DNA of 64,000 nucleotides from positions 8,682,001-8,746,000 of the forward strand of contig NC_092679.1 in assembly GCF_964355755.1 (NCBI RefSeq), given 5' to 3'. Under the pieces are notes generated by a model that searched no databases, was not told where the DNA came from, and was given only the letters and a program-made list of their open reading frames with translations. The translations under genes were made by a program, and so were the position numbers. This DNA comes from Antedon mediterranea (lineage: Eukaryota > Echinodermata > Crinoidea > Comatulida > Antedonidae). Shown one piece after another: positions 12,867 through 25,832 of this stretch. Numbering within the stretch: the stretch's first letter is position 1; each line of letters begins with the position of its first letter.

Positions 12867-13646
12867 GAAAATCACAAAATGGTCTAAAACGTCTCTAAAT
12901 GCGATTTGAAGCTTTTCTGTACACTTTGATGTTTTTAAGTTAACAACTTTTTTCGAAAATCACAAAATGGTCTAAAATGTCTCCAAAATGCGATTTGAAG
13001 CTATTCTAAGCACTTTGGTGTTTTTATGGAAACAATTTTTTTTCGAAAATCACAAAATGGTCTAAAACGTCTCCAATAGCGATTTGAAGCTTTTCTGTAC
13101 ACTTTGGTGTTTTTATGTTAACAAGTTTTTTCGAAAATCACAAAATGGTCTAAAACGTCTCCAAATGCGATTTGAAGCTATTCTGTACACTTTGATGTTT
13201 TTATGTTAACAAGTTTTTTCGAAAATCACAAAATGGTCTAAAACGTCTCCAAATGCGATTTGAAGCTTTTCTGTACACTTTGATGTTTTTATGTTAACAA
13301 GTTTTTTCGAAAATCACAAAATGGTCTAAAACGCTTCCAAATGCGATTTGAAGCTATTCTGTACACTTTGATGTTTTGTGTGAAAATTTTCTGTCGAAAT
13401 GCTCAAAATGGTCAAAAACGTTTTTAAATACGATATTAAGCTACTTTGTGCTCTTTGATGTTTTTGTGTGAAATGTTTTATCGAAATGCTCAAAATGGTC
13501 TATAACGGTTTCTAATGTGATTTCAAGCACTTTGATGTTTTTGTGTAACCAAGTTTTTCGAAAATCACAAAATTGTCTAAAACGTCTCCAAATGCGATTT
13601 GAAGCTATTCTGTACACTTTGATGTTTTTATGTTAACAAGTTTTTA
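12867..13646 (+). repeat. 780-bp tandem duplication, copy 1
   Basis: This is nine monomers including one B-C-D cassette, which fits 251 + 6x88 = 779. It carries rare markers: taagttaacaac, tctccaaaatgcg, a T8 run after ggaaacaa, acgcttcc and ggtctataacgg. All recur 780 bp downstream. Confidence 0.93.
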
Positions 13647-14426
13647 GAAAATCACAAAATGGTCTAAAACGTCTCTAAATGCGATTTGAAGCTTTTCTGT
13701 ACACTTTGATGTTTTTAAGTTAACAACTTTTTTCGAAAATCACAAAATGGTCTAAAATGTCTCCAAAATGCGATTTGAAGCTATTCTAAGCACTTTGGTG
13801 TTTTTATGGAAACAATTTTTTTTCGAAAATCACAAAATGGTCTAAAACGTCTCCAATAGCGATTTGAAGCTTTTCTGTACACTTTGGTGTTTTTATGTTA
13901 ACAAGTTTTTTCGAAAATCACAAAATGGTCTAAAACGTCTCCAAATGCGATTTGAAGCTATTCTGTACACTTTGATGTTTTTATGTTAACAAGTTTTTTC
14001 GAAAATCACAAAATGGTCTAAAACGTCTCCAAATGCGATTTGAAGCTTTTCTGTACACTTTGATGTTTTTATGTTAACAAGTTTTTTCGAAAATCACAAA
14101 ATGGTCTAAAACGCTTCCAAATGCGATTTGAAGCTATTCTGTACACTTTGATGTTTTGTGTGAAAATTTTCTGTCGAAATGCTCAAAATGGTCAAAAACG
14201 TTTTTAAATACGATATTAAGCTACTTTGTGCTCTTTGATGTATTTGTGTGAAATGTTTTATCGAAATGCTCAAAATGGTCTATAACGGTTTCTAATGTGA
14301 TTTCAAGCACTTTGATGTTTTTGTGTAACCAAGTTTTTCGAAAATCACAAAATTGTCTAAAACGTCTCCAAATGCGATTTGAAGCTATTCTGTACACTTT
14401 GATGTTTTTATGTTAACAAGTTTTTA
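13647..14426 (+). repeat. 780-bp tandem duplication, copy 2
   Basis: This lies head-to-tail with copy 1. The only difference I saw is t at 13,462 versus a at 14,242. The match continues about 29 bp past the nominal end, to 14,455, where tctct becomes tctcc. It is one of the youngest duplications in the window. Confidence 0.93.
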
Positions 14427-16045
14427 GAAAATCACAAAATGGTCTAAAACGTCTCCAAATGCGATTTTAAGCTATTCTAAGCACTTTGGTGTTTTTATGT
14501 TAAAAAGTTTTTTTGAAAATCACAAAATGTTCTAAAACGTCTCTAAATGCGATTCGAAGCTTTGCTGTACACTTTGATGTTTTTATGTTAACAACTTTTT
14601 TCGAAAATCACAAAATGGTCTAAAATGTCTCCAAATGCGATTTGAAGCTATTCTAAGCACTTTGGTGTTTTTATGGAAACAATTTTTTTCGAAAATCACA
14701 AAATGGTCTAAAACGTCTACAATAGCGATTTGAAGCTTTTCTGTACACTTTGGTGTATTTATGTTAACAAGTTTTTTCGAAAATCACAAAATGGTCTAAA
14801 ACGTCTCCAAATGTGATTTGAAGCTTTTTTAAGCACTTTGGTGTTTTTATCTTAACAAGTTTTTTCGAAAATCACAAAATGGTCTAAAACGTCTCCAAAT
14901 GCGATTTGAAGCTATTCTAAGCACTTTGGTGTTTTTATGTTAACAAGTTTTTTCAAAAATCACAAAACGGTCTAAAACGTCTCCAAATGCGATTTGAAGC
15001 TATTCTGTACACTTTGATGTTTTTATGTTAACAAGTTTTTTCAAAAATCACAAAATGGTCTAAAACGTTTCCAAATGCGATTTGAAGCTATTCAAATAGC
15101 ATTTGATGTTTTGTGTGAAAATTTTCTGTCGAAATGCTCAAAATGGTCAAAAACGTTTTTAAATACGATATTAAGCTACTTTGTGCTCTTTGATGTTTTT
15201 GTGTGAAAAGTTTTATCGAAATGCTCAAAATGGTCTAAAACGGTTGCTAATGTGATTTCAAGCACTTTGATGTTTTTGTGTAACCAAGTTTTTCGAAAAT
15301 CACAAAATTGTCTAAAACGTCTCCAAATGCGATTTGAAGCTATTCTGTACACTTTGATGTTTTTATGTTAACAAGTTTTTTCGAAAATCACAAAAGAGTC
15401 TAAAATATCTCGAAATGCGATTTGAAGCTATTCTAAGCACTTTGGTGTTTTTATGTTAACAAGTTTTTTCGAAATCACAAAATGGTCTAAAATGTCTCCA
15501 AATGCGATTTGAAGCTAATCTTAGCACATTGGTGTTTTTATGTTAACAAGTTTTTTCGAAAATCACAAAATGGTCTAAAACGACTCCAAATGCGATTTGA
15601 AGCTATTCTGTATACTTTTGGTGTTTTTATGTTAACAAGTTTTTTCGAAAATCACAAAATGGTCTAAAACGTCTCCAAATGCGATTTGAAGCTATTCTAA
15701 GCACTTTGGTGTTTTTATGTTAACAAGTTTTTTCGAAAATCACAAAATGGTCTAAAACGTCTCCAAATGCGATTTGAAGCTATTCTGTACACTTTGATGT
15801 TTTTATGTTAAAAAGTTTTTTCGAAAATCACAAAATGGTCTAAAACGTTTCCAAATGCGATTTGAAGCTAGTCTGTACACTTTGATGTTTTGTGTGAAAA
15901 TTTTCTGTCGAAATGCTCAAAATGGTCAAAAACGTTTTTAAATACGATATTAAGCTACTTTGTGCTCTTTGATGTTTTTGTGTGAAATGTTTTATCGAAA
16001 TGCTCAAAATGGTCTAAAACGGTTTCTAATGTGATTTCAAGCACT
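14090..16045 (+). repeat. Segmental copy, offset 3,806 bp from 17.9-19.85 kb
   Basis: Rare markers keep a constant spacing to the copy at 17,896-19,851: tgttaaaaag at 14,499, tttttatcttaac at 14,847, the hairpin monomer gctattcaaatagc at 15,087, and aaaagagtctaaaatatc near 15,390. There are only scattered substitutions. It contains three B-type cassettes. Confidence 0.85.
15087..15100 (+). repeat. Hairpin variant gctattcaaatagc in a B monomer (one of five)
   Basis: The normal gctattctgtacactttg is replaced by gctattcaaatagcatttg. This creates a perfect 6-bp inverted repeat, gctatt/aatagc, around ca. The same variant lies at 18,893, 26,424, 28,585 and 60,976. Its replicated state makes it a marker of related segments. 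Confidence 0.85.
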
Positions 16046-17154
16046 TTGATGTTTTTGTGTAACCAAGTTTTTCGAAAATCACAAAATTGTCTAAAACGTC
16101 TCCAAATGCGATTTGAAGCTATTCTGTACACTTTGGTGTTTTTATGTTAACAAGTTTTTTTGAAAATCACAAAATGGTCTAAAACGTCTCTAAATGCGAT
16201 TTGAAGCTTTTCTGTACACTTTGATGTTTTTATGTTAACAACTTTTTTCGAAAATCACAAAATGGTCTAAAATGTCTCCAAATGCGATTTGAAGCTATTC
16301 TAAGCACTTTGGTGTTTTTATGGAAACAATTTTTTTCGAAAATCACAAAATGGTCTAAAACGTCTCCAATAGCGATTTGAAGCTTTTCTGTACACTTTGG
16401 TGTTTTTATGTTAACAAGTTTTTTCGAAAATCACAAAATGGTCTAAAACGTCTCCAAATGCGATTTGAAGCTATTCTGTACACTTTGATGTTTTTATGTT
16501 AACTAGTTTTTTCGAAAATCACAAAATGGTCTAAAACGTCTACAAATGCGATTTGAAGCTATTCTGTACACTTTGATGTTTTTATGTTAACAAGTTTTTT
16601 CGAAAATCACAAAATGGTCTAAAACGTTTCCAAATGCGATTTGAAGCTATTCTGTACACTTTGATGTTTTGTGTGAAAATTTTCTGTCGAAATGCTCAAA
16701 ATGGTCAAAAACGTTTTTAAATACGATATTAAGCTACTTTGTGCTCTTTGATGTTTTTGTGTGAAATGTTTTATCGAAATGCTCAAAATGGTCTAAAACG
16801 GTTTCTAATGTGATTTCAAGCACTTTGATGTTTTTGTGTAACCAAGTTTTTCGAAAATCACAAAATTGTCTAAAACGTCTCCAAATGCGATTTGAAGCTA
16901 TTCGGTACACTTTGATGTTTTTATGTCAACAAGTTTTTCGAAAATCACAAAATGGTCTAAAACGTCTCCAAATGCGATTTTAAGCTATTCTAAGCACTTT
17001 GGTGTTTTTATGTTAACAAGTTTTTTTGAAAATCACAAAATGGTCTAAAACGTCTCTAAATGCGATTTGAAGCTTTTCTGTACACTTTGATGTTTTTATG
17101 TTAACAAGTTTTTTCGAAATCACAAAATGGTCTAAAACGTCTACAATAGCGATT

Positions 17155-19654
17155 TGAAGCTAATCTTAGCACATTGGTGTTTTTATGTTAACAAGTTTTT
17201 TCGAAAATCAAAAAATGGTCTAAAACGACTCCAAATGCGATTTGAAGCTATTCTGTATACTTTGGTGTTTTTATGTTAACAAGTTTTTTCGAAAATCACA
17301 AAATGGTCTAAAACGTCTCCAAATGCGATTTGAAGCTATTCTGTACACTTTGATGTTTTTATGTTAACTAGTTTTTTCGAAAATCACAAAATGGTCTAAA
17401 ACGTCTACAAATGCGATTTGAAGCTATTCTGTACACTTTGATGTTTTTATGTTAACAAGTTTTTTCGAAAATCACAAAATGGTCTAAAACGTTTCCAAAT
17501 GCGATTTGAAGCTATTCTGTACACTTTGATGTTTTGTGTGAAAATTTTATGTCGAAATGCTCAAAATGGTCAAAAACGTTTTTAAATACGATATTAAGCT
17601 ACTTTGTGCTCTTTGATGTTTTTGTGTGAAATGTTTTATCGAAATGCTCAAAATGGTCTAAAACGGTTTCTAATGTGATTTCAAGCACTTTGATGTTTTT
17701 GTATAACCAAGTTTTTTCGAAAATCACAAAATGGTCTAAAACGTCTCCAAATGCGATTTGAAGCTATTCTGTACACTTTGATGTTTTTATGTTAACAAGT
17801 TTTTTCGAAAATCACAAAATGGTCTAAAACGTCTCCAAATGCGATTTGAAGCTATTCTGTACACTTTGATGTTTTTATGTTAACAAGTTTTTTCGAAAAT
17901 CACAAAATGGTCTAAAACGTTTCCAAATGCGATTTGAAGCTATTCTGTACACTTTGATGTTTTGTGTGAAAATTTTCTGTCGAAATGCTTAAAATGGTCA
18001 AAAACGTTTTTAAATACGATATTAAGCTACTTTGTGCTCTTTGATGTTTTTGTGTGAAATGTTTTATCGAAATGCTCAAAATGGTCTATAACGGTTTCTA
18101 ATGTGATTTCAAGCACTTTGATGTTTTTGTGTAACCAAGTTTTTCGAAAATCACAAAATTGTCTAAAACGTCTCCAAATGCGATTTGAAGCTATTCTGTA
18201 CACTTTGATGTTTTTATGTTAACAAGTTTTTCGAAAATCACAAAATGGTCTAAAACGTCTCCAAATGCGATTTTAAGCTATTCTAAGCACTTTGGTGTTT
18301 TTATGTTAAAAAGTTTTTTTGAAAATCACAAAATGTTCTAAAACGTCTCTAAATGCGATTTGAAGCTTTCCTGTACACTTTGATGTTTTTATGTTAACAA
18401 CTTTTTTCGAAAATCACAAAATGGTCTAAAATGTCTCCAAATGCGATTTGAAGCTATTCTAAGCACTTTGGTGTTTTTATGGAAACAATTTTTTTCGAAA
18501 ATCACAAAATGGTCTAAAACGTCTACAATAGCGATTTGAAGCTTTTCTGTACACTTTGGTGTATTTATGTTAACAAGTTTTTTCGAAAATCACAAAATGG
18601 TCTAAAACGTCTCCAAATGCGATTTGAAGCTTTTTTAAGCACTTTGGTGTTTTTATCTTAACAAGTTTTTTCGAAAATCACAAAATGGTCTAAAACGTCT
18701 CCAAATGCGATTTGAAGCTATTCTAAGCACTTTGGTGTTTTTATGTTAACAAGTTTTTTCAAAAATCACAAAACGGTCTAAAACGTCTCCAAATGCGATT
18801 TGAAGCTATTCTGTACACTTTGATGTTTTTATGTTAACAAGTTTTTTCAAAAATCACAAAATGGTCTAAAACGTTTCCAAATGCGATTTGAAGCTATTCA
18901 AATAGCATTTGATGTTTTGTGTGAAAATTTTCTGTCGAAATGCTCAAAATGGTCAAAAACGTTTTTAAATACGATATTAAGCTACTTTGTGCTCTTTGAT
19001 GTTTTTGTGTGAAAAGTTTTATCGAAATGCTCAAAATGGTCTAAAACGGTTGCTAATGTGATTTCAAGCACTTTGATGTTTTTGTGTAACCAAGTTTTTC
19101 GAAAATCACAAAATTGTCTAAAACGTCTCCAAATGCGATTTGAAGCTATTCTGTACACTTTGATGTTTTTATGTTAACAAGTTTTTTCGAAAATCACAAA
19201 AGAGTCTAAAATATCTCGAAATGCGATTTGAAGCTATTCTAAGCACTTTGGTGTTTTTATGTTAACAAGTTTTTTCGAAATCACAAAATGGTCTAAAATG
19301 TCTCCAAATGCGATTTGAAGCTAATCTTAGCACATTGGTGTTTTTATGTTAACAAGTTTTTTCGAAAATCACAAAATGGTCTAAAACGACTCCAAATGCG
19401 ATTTGAAGCTATTCTGTATACTTTGGTGTTTTTATGTTAACAAGTTTTTTCGAAAATCACAAAATGGTCTAAAACGTCTCCAAATGCGATTTGAAGCTAT
19501 TCTAAGCACTTTGGTGTTTTTATGTTAACAAGTTTTTTCGAAAATCACAAAATGGTCTAAAACGTCTCCAAATGCGATTTGAAGCTATTCTGTACACTTT
19601 GATGTTTTTATGTTAACAAGTTTTTTCGAAAATCACAAAATGGTCTAAAACGTT
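17155..19654 (+). repeat. 2.5-kb segmental copy, offset 9,692 bp from 26.85-29.35 kb
   Basis: The offset is constant across the whole block: taatcttagc 17,161/26,853, ttctgtatac 17,251/26,943, gtataacc 17,701/27,393, taaaaagttt 18,307/27,999, gctattcaaatagc 18,893/28,585. No net insertion or deletion is visible over 2.5 kb. Confidence 0.87.
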
Positions 19655-19851
19655 TCCAAATGCGATTTGAAGCTATTCTGTACACTTTGATGTTTTGTGT
19701 GAAAATTTTCTGTCGAAATGCTCAAAATGGTCAAAAACGTTTTTAAATACGATATTAAGCTACTTTGTGCTCTTTGATGTTTTTGTGTGAAATGTTTTAT
19801 CGAAATGCTCAAAATGGTCTAAAACTGTTTCTAATGTGATTTCAAGCACTT
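17896..19851 (+). repeat. Segmental copy, offset 3,806 bp from 14.1-16.05 kb
   Basis: This is the second copy of the block at 14,090-16,045. It also overlaps the larger block 17,155-19,654 that is repeated at 26.8-29.3 kb, so the shared part exists three times. The match ends where gtataacc replaces gtgtaacc. Confidence 0.85.
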
Positions 19852-20385
19852 TGATGTTTTTGTATAACCAAGTTTTTTCGAAAATCACAAAATGGTCTAA
19901 AACGTCTCCAAATGCGATTTGAAGCTATTCTGTACACTTTGATGTTTTTATGTTAACAAGTTTTTTCGAAAATCACAAAATGGTCTAAAACGTCTACAAA
20001 TGCGATTTGAAGCTATTCTGTACACTTTGATGTTTTTATGTTAACAAGTTTTTTCGAAAATCACAAAATGGTCTAAAACGTTTCCAAATGCGATTTGAAG
20101 CTATTCTGTACACTTTGATGTTTTGTGTGAAAATTTTCTGTCGAAATGATCAAAATGGTCAAAAACGTTTTTAAATACGATATTAAGCTACTTTGTGCTC
20201 TTTGATGTTTTTGTTTGAAATGTTTTATCGAAATGCTCAAAATGGTCTAAAACGGTTTCTAATGTGATTTCAAGCACTTTGATGTTTTTGTGTAACCAAG
20301 TTTTTCGAAAATCACAAAATTGTCTAAAACGTCTCCAAATGCGATTTGAAGCTATTCTGTACACTTTGATGTTTTTATGTTAACA

Positions 20386-21432
20386 AGTTTTTCGAAAATC
20401 ACAAAATGGTCTAAAACGTCTCCAAATGCGATTTTAAGCTATTCTAAGCACTTTGGTGTTTTTATGTTAACAAGTTTTTTTGAAAATCACAAAATGGTCT
20501 AAAACGTCTCTAAATGCGATTTGAAGCTTTTCTGTACACTTTGATGTTTTTAAGTTAACAACTTTTTTCGAAAATCACAAAATGGTCTAAAATGTCTCCA
20601 AAATGCGATTTGAAGCTATTCTAAGCACTTTGGTGTTTTTATGGAAATAATTTTTTTCGAAAATCACAAAATGGTCTAAAACGTCTCCAATAGCGATTTG
20701 AAGCTTTTCTGTACACTTTGGTGTTTTTATGTTAACAAGTTTTTTCGAAAATCACAAAATGGTCTAAAACGTCTCCAAATGCGATTTGAAGCTATTCTGT
20801 AAACTTTGATGTTTTTATGTTAACAAGTTTTTTCGAAAATCACAAAATGGTCTAAAACGTCTAGAAATGCGATTTGAAGCTATTCTGTACACTTTGATGT
20901 TTTTATGTTAAGTTTTTTCGAAAATCACAAAATGGTCTAAAACGTTTCCAAATGCGATTTTAAGCTATTCTGTACACTTTGATGTTTTGTATGAAAATTT
21001 TCTGTCGAAATGCTCAAAATGGTCAAAAACGTTTTTAAATACGATATTAAGCTACTTTGTGCTCTTTGATGATTTTGTCTGAAATGTTTTATCGAAATGC
21101 TCAAAATGGTCTAAAACGGTTTCTAATGTGATTTCAAGCACTTTGATGTTTTTGTGTAACCAAGTTTTTCGAAAAACACAAAATTGTCTAAAACGTCTCC
21201 AAATGCGATTTGAAGCTATTCTGTACACTTTGATGTTTTTATGTTAACAAGTTTTTCGAAAATCACAAAATGGTCTAAAACGTCTCCAAATGCGATTTTA
21301 AGCTATTCTAAGCACTTTGGTGTTTTTATGTTAACAAGTTTTTTCGAAAATCACAAAATGGTCTAAAACGTCTCCAAATGCGATTTGAAGCTATTCTAAG
21401 CACTTTGGTGTTTTTATGTTAACAAGTTTTTT
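20386..21432 (+). repeat. 1.05-kb segmental copy, offset 8,926 bp from 29.3-30.36 kb
   Basis: Markers are atggaaataa at 20,641 versus 29,567, the 3-bp loss atgttaag at 20,905 versus 29,831, ttttgtatgaaaa in B, gattttgtctg in C, and gaaaaacacaaaattg in D. All are shared with a third copy at 45.2-46.0 kb (except that ggaaataa is ggaaacaa there). Confidence 0.86.
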
Positions 21433-21562
21433 CGAAAATCACAAAATGGTCTAAAACGTCTCCAAATGCGATTTGAAGCTATTCTGTACACTTTGATGTT
21501 TTTATGTTAACAAGTTTTTTCGAAAATCACAAAATGGTCTAAAACGTTTCCAAATGCGATTT

Positions 21563-21813
21563 GAAGCTATTCTGTACACTTTGATGTTTTGTGTGAAAAT
21601 TTTCTGTCGAAATGCTCAAAATGGTCAAAAACGTTTTTAAATACGATATTAAGCTACTTTGTGCTCTTTGATGTTTTTGTATGAAATGTTTTATCGAAAT
21701 GCTCAAAATGGTCTAAAACGGTTTCTAATGTGATTTCAAGCACTTTGATGTTTTTGTGTAACCAAGTTTTTCGAAAATCACAAAATTGTCTAAAACGTCT
21801 CCAAATGCGATTT
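21563..21813 (+). repeat. B-C-D cassette, 87+87+77 bp (reference copy)
   Basis: This three-monomer block marks the higher-order repeat. B (21,563-21,649, 87 bp) has gatgttttgtgtgaaaa, ttttctgtcgaaatgctc, ggtcaaaaacgttttt and the end acgatat. C (21,650-21,736, 87 bp) has ctactttgtgctctttg, gaaatgttttatcg and acggtttctaatgtgattt. D (21,737-21,813, 77 bp) begins caagcactttgatg. It therefore lacks about 10 bp of the usual gaagctattctaagcac start and has T5 where the canonical monomer has T6. D also has tgtaaccaag and aaaattgtctaaaacg. About 60 B-type monomers (counting the B0 forms) are visible by eye between 0.36 and 62.1 kb. The short D monomer shifts the 88-bp phase by 11 bp at every cassette. 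Confidence 0.9.
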
Positions 21814-21901
21814 GAAGCTATTCTGTACACTTTGATGTTTTTATGTTAACAAGTTTTTCGAAAATCACAAAATGGTCTAAAACGTCTCCAAATGCGATTT
21901 T

Positions 21902-22581
21902 AAGCTATTCTAAGCACTTTGGTGTTTTTATGGAAAAAATTTTTTTCGAAAATCACAAAATGGTCTAAAACGTCTCCAATAGCGATTTGAAGCTTTTCTG
22001 TACACTTTGGTGTTTTTATGTTAACAAGTTTTTTCGAAAATCACAAAATGGTCTAAAACGTCTCCAAATGCGATTTTAAGCTATTTTAAGCACTTTGGTG
22101 TTTTTATCTTAACAAGTTTTTTCGAAAATCACAAAATGGTCTAAAACGTCTCCAAATGCGATTTGAAGCTATTCTAAGCACTTTGGTGTTTTTATGTTAA
22201 CAAGTTTTTTCAAAAATCACAAAACGGTCTAAAACGTCTCCAAATGCGATTTGAAGCTATTCTGTACACTTTGATGTTTTTATGTTAAAAAGTTTTTTCA
22301 AAAATCACAAAATGGTCTAAAACGTTTCCAAATGCGATTTGAAGCTATTCTGTACACTTTGATGTTTTTATGTTAACAAGTTTTTTCGAAAATCACAAAA
22401 GATTCTAAAATATCTCGAAATGCGATTTGAAGCTATTCTAAGCACTTTGGTGTTTTTATGTTAACAAGTTTTTTCGAAAGTCACAAAATGGTCTAAAATG
22501 TCTCCAAATGCGATTTGAAGCTAATCTTAGCACATTGGTGTTTTTATGTTAACAAGTTTTTTCGAAAATCACAAAATGGTC
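21902..22581 (+). repeat. 0.68-kb segmental copy, offset 10,058 bp from 31.96-32.64 kb
   Basis: Markers are atggaaaaaa at 21,930 versus 31,988, tttttatcttaac, tgttaaaaag, and gattctaaaatatctcg at 22,401 versus 32,459. The gattctaaaatatc marker is also at 30,637 and 42,990. Confidence 0.82.
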
Positions 22582-24344
22582 TAAAACGTCTCCAAATGCG
22601 ATTTGAAGCTATTTTAAGCACTTTGGTGTTTTTGTGTTAACAAGTTTTTCGAAATGCTCAAAATGGTCTAAAACGTTTTTAAACACGATATTAAGCTATT
22701 TTGTGCTCTTTGATGTTTTTTTGTGAAAAGTTTTAGCGAAATGCTCAAAATGGTCTTAAACGATTTCTAATGTGATTTTAAGCACTTTGATGTTTTTATG
22801 TTAACTAGTTTTTTCGAAAATCACAAAATGGTCTAAAACGTCTCCAAATGCGATTTGAAGCTATTTTAAGCCCTTTGGTGTTTTTATGGAAACAATTTTT
22901 TTCGAAAATCACAAAATGGTCTAAAACGTCTCCAATAGCGATTTGAAGCTTTTCTGTACACTTTGGTGTTTTTATGTTAACAAGTTTTTTCGAAAATCAC
23001 AAAATGGTCTAAAACGTCTCCAAATGCGATTTGAAGCTATTTTAAGCACTTTGGTATTTTTATGTTAACAAGTTTTTTCGAAAATCACAAAATGGTCTAA
23101 AACGTCTCCAAATGCGATTTGAAGCTATTCTAAGCACTTTGGTGTTTTTATGTTAACAAGTTTTTTCGAAAATCACAAAACGGTCTAAAACGTCTCCAAA
23201 TGCGATTTGAAGCTATTCTGTACACTTTGATGTTTTTATGTTAACAAGTTTTTTAAAAAATCACAAAATGGTCTAAACCGTTTCCAAATGCGATTTGAAG
23301 CTATTCTGTACACTTTGATGTTTTGTGTGAAAATTTTCTGTCGAAATGCTCAAAATGGTCAAAAACGTTTTTAAATACGATATTAAGCTACTTTGTGCTC
23401 TTTGATGTTTTTGTGTGAAAAGTTTTATCGAAATGCTCAAAATGGTCTAAAACGGTTTCTAATGTGATTTCAAGCACTTTGATGTTTTTGTGTAACCAAG
23501 TTTTTCGAAAATCACAAAATTGTCTAAAACGTCTCCAAATGCGATTTGAAGCTATTCTGTACACTTTGATGTTTTTATGTTAACAAGTTTTTTCGAAAAT
23601 CACAAAAGAGTCTAAAATATCTCGAAATTCGATTTGAAGCTATTCTAAGCACTTTGGTGTTTTTATGTTAACAAGTTTTTTCGAAATCACAAAATGGTCT
23701 AAAATGTCTCCAAATGCGATTTGAAGCTAATCTTAGCACATTGGTGTTTTTATGTTAACAAGTTTTTTCGAAAATCACAAAATGGTCTAAAACGACTCCA
23801 AATGCGATTTGAAGCTATTCTGTATACTTTGGTGTTTTTATGTTAACAAGTTTTTTCGAAAATCACAAAATGGTCTAAAACGTCTCCAAATGCGATTTGA
23901 AGCTAATCTGTACACTTTGGTGTTTTTATGTTAACAAGTTTTTTCGAAAATCACAAAATGGTCTAAAACGTCTCCAAATGCGATTTGAAGCTATTCTGTA
24001 CACTTTGCTGTTTTGTGTGAAAAATGTTTGTCGAAATCCTCAAAATGGTCAAAAACGTTTTTAAATACGATATTAAGCTATTCTTAGCACATTGGTGTTT
24101 TTATTTAAACAAATTTTTTCGAAACTCACAAAATGGTCTAAAACGTCTCCAAATGCGATTTGAAGCTATTTTAAGCACTTTGGTGTTTTTGTGTTAACAA
24201 GTTTTTCGAAATGCTCAAAATGGTCTAAAACGTCTCCAAATGCGATTTGAAGCTATTCTAAGCACTTTGGTGTTTTTATGTTAACAAGTTTTTTCGAAAA
24301 TCACAAAATGGTCTAAAACGTCTCAAAATGCGATTTGAAGCTAT
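22582..24344 (+). repeat. Mixed satellite with one B', one B-C-D and one B0 cassette
   Basis: This is satellite only. B'-C'-D' lies near 22,640-22,880, including ggtcttaaacg near 22,753. A B-C-D cassette starts near 23,300. A B0 monomer near 24,005 is fused within its end to ctattcttagcacattgg near 24,080, so the C0 half is missing. No gene was seen. Confidence 0.85.
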
Positions 24345-25752
24345 TCTGTACACTTTGATGTTTTTATGTTAACAAGTTTTTTCGAAAATCACAAAATGGT
24401 CTAAAACGTCTACAAATGCGATTTGAAGCTATTCTAAGCACTTTGGTGTTTTTATGTTAACAAGTTTTTTCGAAAATCACAAAATGGTCTAAAACGTCTG
24501 CAAATGCGATTTGAAGCTATTCTTAGCACATTGGTGTTTTTATTTAAACAAATTTTTTCGAAACTCACAAAATGGTCTAAAACGTCTCCAAATGCGATTG
24601 CAAGCTATTTTAAGCACTTTGGTATTTTTGTGTTAACAAGTTTTTCGAAATGCTCAAAATGGTCTAAAACGTTTTTAAACACGATATTAAGCTATTTTGT
24701 GCTCTTTGATTTTTTTTTGTGAAAAGTTTTAGCGAAATGCTCAAAATGGTCTAAAACGATTTCTAATGTGATTTTAAGGACTTTGATGTTTTTATGTTAA
24801 CTAGTTTTTTCGAAATTCACAAAATGGTCTAAAACGTCTCCAAATGCGATTTGAAGCTATTTTAAGCACTTAGGTGCTTTTGTGTAACCAAGTTTTTTCG
24901 AAAATCACAAAAAGGTCTAAAATGTCTCCAAATGTGATTTGAAGCTATTTTAAGCACTTTGGTGTTTTTGTGTTAACAAGTTTTTCGAAAATCAAAAAAT
25001 TGTCTAAAACGTCTCCAAATGCGATTTGAAGCTATTCTGTACACTTTGATGTTTTTATGTTAACAAGTATTTTAGAAAATCACAAAATGGTCTATAATGT
25101 CTCTAAATGCGATTTGAAGCTATTCTAAGCACTTTGGTGTTTTTATGTTAACAAGTTTTTTCGAAAATCACAAAATGGTCTAAAACGTCTCCAAATGCGA
25201 TTTGAAGCTATTTTAAGCACTTTGGTGTTTTTGTGTTAACAAGTTTTTCGAAATGCTCAAAATGGTCTAAAACGTCTCCAAATGCGATTTGAAGCTATTC
25301 TAAGCACTTTGGTGTTTTTATGTTAACAAGTTTTTTCGAAAATCACAAAATGGTCTAAAACGTCTCCAAATGCGATTTGAAGCTATTCTGTACACTTTGA
25401 TGTTTTTATGTTAACAAGTTTTTTCGAAAATCACAAAATGGTCTAAAACGTTTCCAAATGCGATTTGAAGCTATTCTGTACACTTTGATGTTTTGTGTGA
25501 AAATTTTCTGTCGAAATGCTCAAAATGGTCAAAAACGTCTTTAAATACGATATTAAGCTACTTTGTGCTCTTTGATGTTTTTGTGTGAAATGTTTTATCG
25601 AAATGCTCAAAATGGTCTAAAACGGTTTCTAATGTGATTTCAAGCACTTTGATTTTTTTGTGTAACCAAGTTTTTCGAAAATCACAAAATTGTCTAAAAC
25701 GTCTCCAAATGCGATTTGAAGCTATTCTGTACACTTTGATGTTTTTATGTTA
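24345..25752 (+). repeat. 1.4-kb segmental copy, offset 13,850 bp from 38.2-39.6 kb
   Basis: Shared markers are the attgcaagct monomer near 24,597, a T9 run in C' near 24,709, taaggactttgatg, taacaagtattttag near 25,068, and ggtctataatg. Related copies lie at 38.2-39.6, 50.1-51.3 and 58.2-59.6 kb. A partial copy lies at 42.5-42.86 kb. Confidence 0.86.
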
Positions 25753-25832
25753 ACAAGTTTTTCGAAAATCACAAAATGGTCTAAAACGTCTCCAAATGCG
25801 ATTTTAAGCTATTCTAAGCACTTTGGTGTTTT

